Part shown: positions 1-7,453 of the stretch, piece after piece
Position numbering within the stretch: the first letter of the stretch is position 1
Layout: each line of letters opens with the position of its first letter
From: Acinetobacter bereziniae
GTDB lineage: Bacteria > Pseudomonadota > Gammaproteobacteria > Pseudomonadales > Moraxellaceae
NCBI GenBank assembly: GCA_009912575.1
Contig: WNDP01000009.1
Span: forward strand, 1 to 55,296
Length of the DNA: 55,296 nt
Direction of reading: 5' to 3'
The notes under the pieces: generated by a model
Databases searched by the model: none
Told to the model about the DNA's origin: nothing
Seen by the model: only the letters and a program-made list of their open reading frames with translations
Translations under genes and position numbers: made by a program

Positions 1-257
1 TAGCGCGTTGCAGTTCTTTATTTTCACGTTCCAGTTGTTTTATACGTTCTTGATCTGAAAGATGCTGTACTTTAACTGGATTTTGTTGATCCAAATATTT
101 TTGATGCCAAACACGCAGTGTTTCAGGGGTACAACCTATCTTGGGAGCAATAGCAGTGATTGCAGCCCAATTCGATGGATAATCTTTTTCGGATTCAATA
201 AATAACAAGTTGAACCGCTCTTTCTTTGATTTCAGGGGTATAGTTTGATTTTTTCAT
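1..257 (-). pseudogene. IS3-type transposase OrfA, frameshifted and cut by window edge
   Basis: Reading leftwards from an ATG at 257, the protein begins MKKSNYTPEIKERAVQL, a typical start of IS3-family OrfA, the DNA-binding half of the transposase made with OrfB by ribosomal frameshifting. Near position 203-208 the frame runs into a stop. Shifting by one base restores a normal OrfA sequence with the helix-turn-helix segment SNWAAITAIAPKIGC, then ETLRVWHQKY and the start of a leucine-zipper-like coiled coil (QERIKQLERENKELQ). The copy therefore has a one-base lesion unless this is a read error. It would be inactive as written. Confidence 0.7.
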
Positions 258-307
258 CGGAGTAGTTTCTCAGAATGTTGAGTCTCCGACAAACATGGTA
301 CGGTTCA
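1..307 (-). mobile_element. End of an IS3-family insertion sequence (partial, decayed)
   Basis: The left edge of the window holds the 5' end of an IS3-type element read leftwards. Its presumed terminal inverted repeat starts at 307 (minus strand TGAACCGTACC...), followed by a short leader and the first transposase frame. The rest of the element lies outside the window, so its length and target duplication cannot be judged. The family assignment rests on the OrfA-like helix-turn-helix protein and the terminal sequence; I cannot name the exact IS. Confidence 0.7.
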
Positions 308-373
308 ATACAGTGCTGCCAAATGACATCGTGCTTCCCATTCCGCTTTCTGCATATGCTTTGGCCGTTTCAT
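308..373 (-). pseudogene. 5' stub of an unknown ORF interrupted by the IS
   Basis: An ATG at 373 opens a 22-codon frame (MKRPKHMQKAEWEARCHL...) that runs exactly to the presumed IS boundary at 308, where the first three IS bases form a TGA stop. This is what an insertion into the start of a coding sequence would look like. I do not recognise the protein. The segment is too short to prove coding. From 374 to 700 I see only AT-rich sequence with no supported gene. Confidence 0.3.
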
Positions 374-700
374 CCTAAAATCCTTTTAGTATCGATTGAT
401 CGTTATTCATTTTTAACCAGTGTTTCACCACGATACAAGTTTTAATTCGTGACTGGAGAGCCTTAGCAAGAGATTGCACAGGTCGAATATAAAAAATCCA
501 AACCAATATTGATCTATTGATTTGGATTTAAAATTATCAATTATCATCTTTTATTGTTATTTATTTCTTTATTATTTGTTTTTATATTTTTATTATCACC
601 TACTTCTCTTTATGATTATTTTTCAATAAAAAACTACAATAAAATTAATTATTATTTTATCTTATTCTTATTCATGTCTTATTATTTTTATAAAACTTAA

Positions 701-940
701 CTAGGCACTAATTTGGTAGAGTAACTTTTTACCTTTAAAGGTTAAATCCTTAATAGAAACAATGTTTTTATTATCTAAATATGAAATAGCATCATCAATC
801 TCAATATAATTTTCTTCAATCAACCATGTAATATCAAATTCATTTAAATCAACCATTCCCACCAAAGAAATGGCTCGATTTTTATTATGTTGATTTTGAA
901 TATTCTTTAAAACTTCGCGTACTTTAATTAAATCTTTCAT
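701..940 (-). CDS. Hypothetical 79-residue protein
   Basis: Small protein starting MKDLIKVREVLKNIQ. An N-terminal helix is followed by alternating helices and a C-terminal part (DLTFKGKKLLYQI) that resembles the wing and final helix of winged-helix proteins such as DUF2513-type phage or accessory proteins. That resemblance is only by eye. It is an orphan beside the IS remnant, with AT-rich flanks and no operon partner. There is no signal peptide or membrane segment. It is probably a cytoplasmic accessory gene and its function is unknown. Confidence 0.5.
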   Translation of the reverse strand: MKDLIKVREVLKNIQNQHNKNRAISLVGMVDLNEFDITWLIEENYIEIDDAISYLDNKNIVSIKDLTFKGKKLLYQISA

Positions 941-1006
941 ATTTTAAATCTCATCGTGCTTACAGGTTCTATTATATAAATTGGGAAAACTATTACTAGA
1001 TACAAA

Positions 1007-1043
1007 AATGCCCTATGCGACAAAAATTGTCGCACAGGGCATT
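1007..1043 (-). terminator. Rho-independent terminator (minus strand)
   Basis: A near-perfect stem AATGCCCTRTGCGACA pairs across a short A/T loop. On the minus strand it is followed by TTTTTGT. It lies beyond the umuDAb terminator at 1228-1254 and before the small gene at 701-940, so it would stop minus-strand transcription entering that gene. Confidence 0.65.
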
Positions 1044-1227
1044 CAATATAAAGATCAACATTTTTGAGATATTTCTATTGCTAGAATAGCAATAAGATAA
1101 ATTAAATATTATCTAAATTTCAGTTATTTAAAACCATCTCATTAAAACCGCAATTTGTAGCCTGTGTCTTGCTCCAAATGTTGTATTGCTTTTGAAAAGT
1201 CCATGGATGCTACATCTGCTTTTTTAA

Positions 1228-1254
1228 TCAAAAAAAGCAACACGAATGTTGCTT
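1228..1254 (-). terminator. Terminator of umuDAb with UUCG tetraloop
   Basis: On the minus strand AAGCAACA-TTCG-TGTTGCTT forms a perfect 8-bp stem with the very stable UUCG loop and is followed by a run of seven T. It lies 40 bases after the umuDAb stop. Between the two terminators, the minus strand at 1142-1204 can encode a 20-residue peptide (MDFSKAIQHLEQDTGYKLRF), which may be a gene-end remnant; I would not call it a gene. Confidence 0.85.
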
Positions 1255-1294
1255 TAAAGCTTGAGTCATTCAAGACAATCAAAAAAGAAGCTAA

Positions 1295-1906
1295 TCAACG
1301 CATACGTTTTAAGTTATAGGTGACGACACCCCAAATTTCAAACTCTTGCCCTTCTTCGATGTAAATATTCTTAAATTCAGGGTTTTCTGCTTTTAACCAA
1401 ACTTTAGGTGGATCAAAATGCTTATCAATCATTAAGCGCTTGACAGTAAAATCATTGTCAATACGCGCTATCACGATATCACCAGACTTTGCCGAGATAC
1501 TACGATCGACGATCAACGGATCTTCAATATCTATACCCACATCCAACATTGAAAGCGAGTTTGCTTTGACGATAAAAGTAGAACTCTCATTTCGTATCAG
1601 ATATTCATTCATATCCAAAGATTGTTCAATCGTGTCCTGAACAGAAAACGGTACACCTGCTGCAACTCTTTCAGTGGCTAAAGGGATTTGATAAACCTTA
1701 TCATTTTTTGCTTGAACTGTTTTGATATTCATAGTCGAGCTAAAATCACTTAGCTGTGCATTGCTGAAATTTTTCAGTAACCAATTTTTGATAAAATCAA
1801 CTTGGGATTCAGGCACACGGATTACTTTGGTAGGCTCACTGAATTGTGCTTTTCGTCCAGCATTGGCTCTAGCACCTCCATGTTCAAATTCTACTTTTTT
1901 AGTCAT
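1295..1906 (-). CDS. umuDAb: UmuDAb, self-cleaving S24-family DNA-damage response repressor
   Basis: A 203-residue relative of UmuD/LexA found across Acinetobacter, a genus that lacks LexA. It represses DNA-damage genes together with DdrR and is inactivated by RecA-stimulated self-cleavage. The N-terminal 60 residues (HGGARANAGRKAQF..EPTKVIRVP) are the extension that separates it from ordinary UmuD. The C-terminal part is a peptidase S24 fold. The cleavage bond A83-G84 (in ERVAAGVPF), catalytic Ser119 (KANSLSM) and Lys156 (FTVKRLM) sit at the positions known for UmuDAb. It is transcribed away from ddrR across a shared 278-bp region with an operator-like inverted repeat, and ends at a clear terminator. 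It is intact. Confidence 0.95.
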   Translation of the reverse strand: MTKKVEFEHGGARANAGRKAQFSEPTKVIRVPESQVDFIKNWLLKNFSNAQLSDFSSTMNIKTVQAKNDKVYQIPLATERVAAGVPFSVQDTIEQSLDMNEYLIRNESSTFIVKANSLSMLDVGIDIEDPLIVDRSISAKSGDIVIARIDNDFTVKRLMIDKHFDPPKVWLKAENPEFKNIYIEEGQEFEIWGVVTYNLKRMR

Positions 1907-1951
1907 TTTTTATCCTGTATGCTACATAAAAACCAGTAAAATCAATATACC

Positions 1952-1972
1952 TTGAAAAAGTTACAAATTCAA
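1952..1972. promoter_or_regulatory. UmuDAb operator between umuDAb and ddrR
   Basis: An inverted repeat TTGAA-N11-TTCAA, 21 bp long, lies 46 bp upstream of umuDAb in the divergent region with ddrR. Its arms, length and place match the UmuDAb-binding palindrome described for Acinetobacter ddrR/umuDAb. Binding here would give autorepression and repression of ddrR until DNA damage triggers cleavage. Confidence 0.75.
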
Positions 1973-2184
1973 GTTGACGGCAAGTTTTTTTTGAATAACA
2001 ATAACCCTATCGATCAGTTTTGATACATCTCTTTGAACAAGGATGTCAAAGATAATCAATATACTTATCATAAATCAATAATTTACAATATAAGCTCTCT
2101 GTTATTTTATTGATTTTTTTTGAACAAGTTCTCTGGTCTTCGTTATGCACTTATTTGATTGATTTTCTATGTGGAGACATAAAA

Positions 2185-2418
2185 ATGGCTACTCAACGTG
2201 ATGCAATTCTTGGTTATGCTGATGAACAACATGCGTACTATATTCGTTTAATTGAAGACAATAATGTGCTTGGCAGTCAATATGGTTTGTTCTGTGAAAA
2301 CACCAACAGTGATGATGCTGAAAGTATCATGACCACACTATTTTTAAAGAAATCATTTTGGCTTAACGGTTCTGAATTTAACGATATCGTCAAAGGATTA
2401 GAACCGCTTCCATTTTAA
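2185..2418 (+). CDS. ddrR: DdrR, DNA-damage response co-repressor
   Basis: A 77-residue acidic protein starting MATQRDAILGYADEQH. This is the Acinetobacter-specific DdrR, which works with UmuDAb to repress part of the DNA-damage regulon. The reading frame is open upstream to 2110, but GGAG at 2173-2176 sits 8 bases before the ATG at 2185 and sets that start. TACAAT at about 2091 is a plausible -10. Its place divergent from umuDAb is the conserved arrangement. There is no recognisable DNA-binding motif, in line with a partner protein role. Confidence 0.9.
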   Translation: MATQRDAILGYADEQHAYYIRLIEDNNVLGSQYGLFCENTNSDDAESIMTTLFLKKSFWLNGSEFNDIVKGLEPLPF

Positions 2419-2776
2419 ATTAAATATTATCCACCTAAATTGAATATGCTTTGATGTTCAACTTTAGTGAATCATGATCTATAGTTTGTGCGATTAAAAT
2501 GCCGTTATATTCAGATGAATAGTACGGCATCTTAATGGTCCAATTTAACAACAAGTGTGAATTCAATTCATGAACATCACCTTCAAAGCACACAACGCTT
2601 ATCCTCTTTATTTTTAAATACTCTATCTATTTCATTCTCAATAATTTCATTCAACACTATTCGCTTATGTTTTTATTTTAAATGCTTTTTAAAAGCATCA
2701 TGTTTAAAACCTCTCAACTGTTTGAACACATCACTTGCTTTTTTTTATTTACTTCAACCTCATATCTTCTGCCTGA
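2419..2776. other. Intergenic region with one hairpin (2499-2530)
   Basis: There is no supported gene between ddrR and the guanidine transporter operon. A hairpin at 2499-2530 (ATGCCGT...ACGGCAT with a further inner stem) may terminate ddrR transcription but has no clear U-tract on the plus strand. An 85-codon open stretch at 2557-2814 is AT-rich, has biased low-complexity codons and no ribosome binding site. Confidence 0.5.
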
Positions 2777-2793
2777 TGGCACTCATTTTGCTT
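2777..2793 (+). promoter_or_regulatory. Sigma-54 (-24/-12) promoter of the guanidine transporter operon
   Basis: TGGCACTCATTTTGCTT matches the sigma-54 consensus TGGCAC-N5-TTGCW, with GG at 2778-2779 and GC at 2790-2791 separated by exactly ten bases. Transcription would start near 2803, about 50 bases before the permease start. It implies control by NtrC-type activators under nitrogen limitation. Two further matches lie ahead of the other guanidine units. Confidence 0.8.
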
Positions 2794-2852
2794 AATCAAT
2801 ATTACGTTTTTTAATAATCGTAATACTCAAGCAAAGAATGAGGATGACAAAT

Positions 2853-3797
2853 ATGGGTTATGTCGCAAAGGATATTGGTCAAAAGAACAAGCTGATCTTA
2901 AGCTTGTGTTCTTTTCTGATCCCTATATGTCTCTGGTGTGCTGTTAGTTATTTACCTTTTATTTGGCATCCACAAGTGCAAATTACCAATTCAGGAAGTG
3001 TTTCATATCTGCAAGTCGGAAGCCGTGTCGATAAAAATGTGTTCTATAGTGAGGCACAAAATGCTGTAGATCAAAATTCTGCACCACCACAAGGTATTTT
3101 GGTCAATCCAATTTACTTACCAGCTCCACATGAAGTTGCTAAAGCATTGGTGACTGCTTTTACCACGCCACCAGAACAACCTGATACGCCTTGGTTTCAT
3201 CAAAGTTTGTGGCACAGTATTAAAATTGTTTTTTCAGCTTTTCTGATTTCCTCAATTGTTGGTATCCCACTGGGAATTCTTTGTGGCTTCTCACAAAAAA
3301 TATCTCTACTCACTGAACCTTTTGTTGAATTCTTTCGCTATTTGCCTGCACCTGCATTCGGTGCCTTGGCTGTAGCGATTTTAGGGATTAATGATGCACC
3401 GAAAATTGCAATCATTGTCATTGGTACAATTTTTCAGCAAATTTTGATTATCGCTAACACCACACGCATGGTTGATCAAGGATTGATTGAAGCGGGTTAT
3501 ACCCTAGGAACCAATAAATTGAGAAGTCTGTTTCATGTCGTTATTCCTGCTGCATTTCCTGATATCTACCGAGACTTAAGGGTGCTTCTGGGTTGGGCAT
3601 GGACCTATTTAATCGTCTCTGAATTGATTGGAACAACCTCTGGCATCACTTGGTTTATCACTCAGCAAGCACGCTATCAAAACTTTGACAATGTATATGC
3701 AGCAATCTTAATTATTGGGGTGATCGGCTTAGTTTGTGATTGGGTGTTGATGAAGATGGGTGAGCGTATGTTCGCATGGAAAATAGGAGCAAAATAA
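2853..3797 (+). CDS. ABC transporter permease of the guanidine/urea carboxylase cluster
   Basis: Inner-membrane permease of the NitT/TauT (SsuC/NrtB-like) group, about 314 residues. It has a first membrane segment, then a periplasmic loop of about 90 residues (longer than usual for SsuC), then five more segments. The EAA-type cytoplasmic loop is near IEAGYTLGTNKLRSLFHVVIPAAFPDIY, which contacts the ATPase. Three in-frame ATGs (2838, 2844, 2853) are possible; AGGA at 2841-2844 favours 2853. It overlaps the ATPase gene by one base. The matching binding lipoprotein is at 7454-8476 on the other strand. Genes of this type accompany urea/guanidine carboxylase widely. The substrate is inferred to be guanidine or a guanidino compound. 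Confidence 0.85.
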   Translation: MGYVAKDIGQKNKLILSLCSFLIPICLWCAVSYLPFIWHPQVQITNSGSVSYLQVGSRVDKNVFYSEAQNAVDQNSAPPQGILVNPIYLPAPHEVAKALVTAFTTPPEQPDTPWFHQSLWHSIKIVFSAFLISSIVGIPLGILCGFSQKISLLTEPFVEFFRYLPAPAFGALAVAILGINDAPKIAIIVIGTIFQQILIIANTTRMVDQGLIEAGYTLGTNKLRSLFHVVIPAAFPDIYRDLRVLLGWAWTYLIVSELIGTTSGITWFITQQARYQNFDNVYAAILIIGVIGLVCDWVLMKMGERMFAWKIGAK

Positions 3798-4678
3798 TGA
3801 ATGATTCAACTTTTAACGCACATGAATATTTTCAAAAGATCTATGCACGTCCTGTCATTTTAGAAGCCAAACAACTCAGTCAAGTATTTAAACATGGCAA
3901 GACTGAACGAGTGGTGCTAAAGCAGCTTGATTTAAAAATCCATAAACGAGAATTTGTTTGTGTGATTGGTCCTTCTGGTTGTGGGAAATCAACCTTAAGC
4001 CGTGTGATTGCCGGTTTAGATCCTTATCACAGTGGCGAAGTCTTGGTCGATGGCGAGCGTATTACGGGCCCTAGTCCTGAACGAGGTATGGTGTTCCAAG
4101 GCTATACGCTATTTCCATGGAAAACAGTCAAAGAAAATGTCATGTTTGGCCCACGAATGAAAGGTATCAGCCAGATCTCTGCCGAATCCCATGCACGTGA
4201 ATGGATCAATATCATTGGTTTAGAAAAATATGAAAATCAATATCCTCATCAGTTATCAGGTGGAATGAAACAACGTGTTGCTATTGCACGTGCTTTGGTC
4301 AATGAACCTAAAATCTTATTGATGGATGAACCTTTTGGCGCATTAGACCCGTATACTCGCCAAAAGATGCAAAAACATTTGATGGATTTATGGCAAAACA
4401 TAGACATCACGATTATTTTTGTGACCCATGATATGGATGAAGCCATATTGTTGGCAGATCGTATTGTCGCACTCAAAGCTAATCCTGGTGAAATCAAAGA
4501 AATCATTGAAGTCGATTTACCTCGTCCACGCTCAACAGACTTAATTAACAGCTCTGCATTTAAGCAACTCAGAGCTCGCGTTGATCAGTTAGTGCATGCT
4601 CAAGAAGATGAACTTGATCCATCACTACAAAATTTACCGAAAATTCCACGTATGACACCAGTCAGTACGGATAAATAA
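3797..4678 (+). CDS. ABC transporter ATP-binding protein of the guanidine cluster
   Basis: A 293-residue ATPase that would energise the permease encoded just upstream. It has Walker A GPSGCGKST, the Q-loop (MVFQGYTLFPW), ABC signature LSGGMKQRVAIARAL, Walker B LLMDEPFGALD and the H-loop (FVTHDMDEA). It resembles SsuB/TauB/NrtD ATPases, with a C-terminal extension of about 40 residues that lacks a recognisable regulatory domain. The start at 3797 overlaps the permease stop (TAATG) and is preceded by AGGAG; an upstream in-frame ATG at 3776 lies inside the permease gene and is less likely. It is the last gene before the guanidine-II riboswitch. Confidence 0.88.
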   Translation: MNDSTFNAHEYFQKIYARPVILEAKQLSQVFKHGKTERVVLKQLDLKIHKREFVCVIGPSGCGKSTLSRVIAGLDPYHSGEVLVDGERITGPSPERGMVFQGYTLFPWKTVKENVMFGPRMKGISQISAESHAREWINIIGLEKYENQYPHQLSGGMKQRVAIARALVNEPKILLMDEPFGALDPYTRQKMQKHLMDLWQNIDITIIFVTHDMDEAILLADRIVALKANPGEIKEIIEVDLPRPRSTDLINSSAFKQLRARVDQLVHAQEDELDPSLQNLPKIPRMTPVSTDK

Positions 4679-4700
4679 ACCATAACCGCTTTCTTATCGC

Positions 4701-4745
4701 ATTTGGGACGACCCAAATAGCTTAGTTCTTTGTTGGACGACCAAC
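4701..4745 (+). promoter_or_regulatory. Guanidine-II (mini-ykkC) riboswitch
   Basis: Two small hairpins each carry the same ACGA loop: ATTTGGG-ACGA-CCCAAAT (4701-4718) and GTTGG-ACGA-CCAAC (4732-4745), joined by a 13-base linker. Paired stem-loops with ACGR loops closed by G-C pairs are the defining structure of the guanidine-II riboswitch, whose loops kiss when guanidine binds. The second hairpin ends 13 bases before the oxygenase ATG at 4759, so the switch would control translation by exposing the ribosome binding site. It sits inside the operon, between the ATPase and the oxygenase. Confidence 0.9.
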
Positions 4746-4758
4746 TTTGGTGATATTC

Positions 4759-5763
4759 ATGACTAATCGCTATGTTTTACCACTTTTGGATATTTCTTTA
4801 TTGTGTAGCGCTGATCGTAATGAACGCTTGAAAATCTCACATGCTTTAGATCAAGCTTGTAAAGATGTTGGTTTTCTTTATTTAAAAGGTGAACAATTTA
4901 AGCCTGAATTATTTGAAAAGCTCCATAAAACGGCGCAACAGTATTTTGCCCAAGATACAGCCTTAAAGATGCAGAATTATATCGGCCTATCGGAAAATCA
5001 CAGTGGTTATGTGCCGATTGGAGAAGAACGTTTTGTAGAAAATTCTTATGACCTCAAAGAAGCTTATGATGTGAATTATGATCATCTCAGTTTGGAAGAT
5101 CGACGATCTCTGGTAGGTCCAACACAATGGCCTGATGATCCTAGCTTTAAATTGCATGTTTCCGATTATTATCAACATATTAAAAAAATTGGGCAGCAAA
5201 TTTTTCAAAGTTTTGCCTTAGCATTGGACTTGGATGAGCATTATTTTGATGCGCATATTTCAAAAGCCCCCAGCCAACTTCGTTTGATACATTATCCATA
5301 TATTGCGGATATTCAGGATAAAGAAGGTATAGGTGCGCATACAGATTATGAATGTTTTACCTTACTTCTCCCGACTGCAGCCGGCTTACAAGTGCTCAAT
5401 AAAGATGGGCAATGGATAGATGTACCATTGCTTGAAAATACCTTGATTATGAACATTGGCGATATGATGGAGATTTTATCCAATGGACGTTATTTAGCCA
5501 CCAAACATCGTGTGAAGAAAGTGGCTGAGGAACGTTATTCTTTTCCATTCTTTTTCTCATGTGATTATGACTACATCATTCAGCCATTGATCAATCCTGA
5601 ATCTGCTCACTATGCCCCATTAAAAGGTGGGGAGCATTTATTTAATCAAACAGCGCAAACATTTCAATATCTCAAAGATAAAGTCGCCCGTGGTGAAATT
5701 CAACTTGAAAATGCCAAACCACTTTACTCCTTTGGTTTAAACCAAAACGAGGAGTCAAAATGA
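4759..5763 (+). CDS. 2-oxoglutarate/Fe(II)-dependent oxygenase, guanidine-riboswitch controlled
   Basis: A 334-residue member of the isopenicillin-N-synthase-like dioxygenases. The DIOX_N segment is in residues 5-120, with the typical VGFLYLKG and SGYVPIGEE motifs. The 2OG-FeII catalytic core has the iron ligands in IGAHTDYE and TKHRV and the co-substrate-binding RYSFPFF. The true substrate is unknown. Relatives of this broad family hydroxylate guanidino amino acids such as homoarginine or arginine and can release free guanidine, which makes a guanidino compound a reasonable guess here. The ATG at 4759 follows the guanidine-II riboswitch directly; a TTG at 4747 in the same frame is less likely. 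It overlaps the next gene by four bases (ATGA). Confidence 0.85.
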   Translation: MTNRYVLPLLDISLLCSADRNERLKISHALDQACKDVGFLYLKGEQFKPELFEKLHKTAQQYFAQDTALKMQNYIGLSENHSGYVPIGEERFVENSYDLKEAYDVNYDHLSLEDRRSLVGPTQWPDDPSFKLHVSDYYQHIKKIGQQIFQSFALALDLDEHYFDAHISKAPSQLRLIHYPYIADIQDKEGIGAHTDYECFTLLLPTAAGLQVLNKDGQWIDVPLLENTLIMNIGDMMEILSNGRYLATKHRVKKVAEERYSFPFFFSCDYDYIIQPLINPESAHYAPLKGGEHLFNQTAQTFQYLKDKVARGEIQLENAKPLYSFGLNQNEESK

Positions 5764-6488
5764 ATCTCATAACACTCTGTACTCAACTCAAAGTATCTGC
5801 TACGTCAACATGCCTACTCCCTGACTATTTATTGGGTGCTTTTCGCCGTAAAAGTATCAGCTTTGCCAATGGGCTCACTGACGAAACTACACTGGTCTAT
5901 TGGTTTCAGTCTAAATCATTCACCATCGATTTACGTTTAAAAAGCCAAAACACAACACCAGTTTTGGAGCGACAAGGCTGGGTTGGCAATACGCTGTGGG
6001 ATGAGCAGCAGCAACTACTTTCTTGGCAAATTACCAGTAATTATCAAAATCATGTTCAATGGCCTGAGCCTGCAAAACTCTATGCCATTGGCAATGCTAT
6101 TTTAGAATTTTCCCCGAGCCATGCTTATGTTGAAGACTGGCGTCAGCAAGCAAAACGTGGGCTTTATCTGGGTTTACGTTTATTTAAAATTGACAATATG
6201 GATTTAAATATAAGCTACCCTGCGGATGGTGGCTTAATTATTTGTGATCATTTTATTGCCTTTGCACGATCACGCCATCCTGAGATCCAACAACGTTTAG
6301 AAATAGAGAAATCTTTGACCGAAGCCTTTGCTCAGCAAGATTTCACTATCCAAGATATCCAAGATTACGAAGTATCGGTGAGTTTTGGACAGCAAATGAT
6401 TGATCTCAGTACCGTGACCGAGCAAGTTGGTACACACATGGAACTTGATCACTTTACTCAGTTGGATGACAACACATTGGTACAGTAA
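5760..6488 (+). CDS. Unknown guanidine-cluster protein, with in-frame stop and coding-like continuation
   Basis: A 242-residue soluble protein coupled to the oxygenase gene by an ATGA overlap and preceded by GAGGAG. I do not recognise a family. It is rich in beta-strand-like segments with aromatic motifs (TLVYWFQSKSFTIDLRL, GWVGNTLWDEQQQ) that look like a lipocalin- or cupin-type barrel, and it has no signal peptide. After the TAA at 6486 the same frame stays open for 52 more codons to a TAG at 6645, reading like protein (RFIQGQRCQLYFTIDTFDQD, then TASLAWFDQEHN). The natural protein may therefore be about 295 residues, with a nonsense change or read error at 6486. It is presumably needed with the oxygenase. 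Confidence 0.65.
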   Translation: MNLITLCTQLKVSATSTCLLPDYLLGAFRRKSISFANGLTDETTLVYWFQSKSFTIDLRLKSQNTTPVLERQGWVGNTLWDEQQQLLSWQITSNYQNHVQWPEPAKLYAIGNAILEFSPSHAYVEDWRQQAKRGLYLGLRLFKIDNMDLNISYPADGGLIICDHFIAFARSRHPEIQQRLEIEKSLTEAFAQQDFTIQDIQDYEVSVSFGQQMIDLSTVTEQVGTHMELDHFTQLDDNTLVQ

Positions 6489-6663
6489 CGCTTTATTCAA
6501 GGACAACGTTGCCAGTTATATTTCACCATTGATACTTTTGATCAAGATTTTTGTTTTTCCACAGAGACAGCAACATCAACTGCCAGCCTTGCTTGGTTTG
6601 ATCAGGAACACAACCACCTTTTCCATCATGCAAAATTAAGTGTCTAGGAAGCATATTTTAGCC

Positions 6664-6996
6664 ATGTCTTTTATCTATTTAATCATTGCGATTGTGGCAG
6701 AAGTCATTGCGACCTCTGCCATGAAAGCATCAGAAGGGTTTAGTCAGCTCTTTCCTTCGATCATCACCATCTGTGGCTATGCCGTGGCAATTTATTTCTT
6801 ATCCCTGACAATGAAAACCATTCCAGTCGGTATTACCTATGCCTTATGGTCAGGCGCTGGGATTATTTTGGTGTCTTTGGTTGGTTTTTTTTATTATAAA
6901 CAGCACTTGGATTTGGCTGCTGTTCTTGGGCTTTCACTGATGATTATTGGAATTTTAATTATTCATCTTTTTTCAAACAGTACAGAACTCACTTAA
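6664..6996 (+). CDS. Small multidrug resistance exporter, EmrE/Qac-like
   Basis: A 110-residue, four-helix SMR protein of the inner membrane. Glu13 in AIVAEVIATSAMK is the essential proton/substrate residue, and YALWSGAGIILVS contains the conserved third-helix Trp and the glycine motif. The segment EVIATSAMKASEGF resembles EmrE/Qac drug exporters more than Gdx (SugE) guanidinium exporters. Under guanidine-II control it is nevertheless expected to export guanidinium or a substituted guanidine. The ATG at 6664 with AGGAAG upstream gives the usual SMR length; a GTG start at 6640 is possible. It is the last gene of the unit, followed by a terminator. Confidence 0.85.
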   Translation: MSFIYLIIAIVAEVIATSAMKASEGFSQLFPSIITICGYAVAIYFLSLTMKTIPVGITYALWSGAGIILVSLVGFFYYKQHLDLAAVLGLSLMIIGILIIHLFSNSTELT

Positions 6997-7019
6997 GTAA
7001 AGTTTATGCTGATGAAATT

Positions 7020-7056
7020 TTGAGGCTTACTCATTTGCCTCAATCTTCTTTTTTAA
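7020..7056 (+). terminator. Rho-independent terminator of the oxygenase-SMR unit
   Basis: TGAGGC-N10-GCCTCA (7021-7042) followed by ATCTTCTTTTTT forms a standard intrinsic terminator 25 bases after the SMR stop codon. Confidence 0.8.
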
Positions 7057-7453
7057 TTACTTTTTAGTCACTTTGGATTGGTATTGAAATACATAATATT
7101 GAATGTACAGGTTTAAATATTGTTATGCTTGATTTGATCTAAACAATTAAAAGCCCAACTGAGTCAGGCGAAGATACGATTCAATATGAGTAGAGGAAGA
7201 AAATAATATGCGTTCGACTTAATTTGAATGAATTAGCTCTATGTTCAAGACGGTATCTTTTCACTCCTGAAAACTAAGGCATCATCCACACAAATCAATC
7301 AAAACTTTTCACAAAATACGAGACAGTGAAAACGACCTTATCTATTCATTTAAGTTTCCAGAATGATACTGCTTAGGCTATTAGTTGAGTTAGATAATTT
7401 GCGATTGGTCATAGAGATGTTTTTCCAGACCAATCCTATTGGCGCAAATCCCC
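7057..7453. other. Convergent intergenic region without a supported gene
   Basis: The stretch between the SMR gene and the binding-protein gene holds a hairpin at 7403-7435 (GATTGGTC...GACCAATC) just beyond the end of the minus-strand operon, which may help stop transcription. A 20-odd codon minus-strand stretch ending near 7151 (THIESYLRLTQLGF) looks like a gene-tail remnant. Nothing else is visible. Confidence 0.4.

Noticed and set aside
2557-2814. 85-codon open frame ahead of the transporter operon
   Set aside because: AT-rich, no ribosome binding site, low-complexity hydrophobic composition, and it contains the sigma-54 promoter at 2777-2793.
2803-2837. ATTACG...CGTAAT repeat before the permease as a third guanidine riboswitch
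   Set aside because: It has no ACGR-loop pair and none of the guanidine-III pseudoknot blocks. It is a simple AT-rich inverted repeat.
6480-6490. Programmed stop-codon read-through at TAA 6486 and TAG 21078
   Set aside because: Both stops are followed by CG, which caught my eye, but there is no shared longer context or structure, the genes are unrelated, and base errors explain them more simply.
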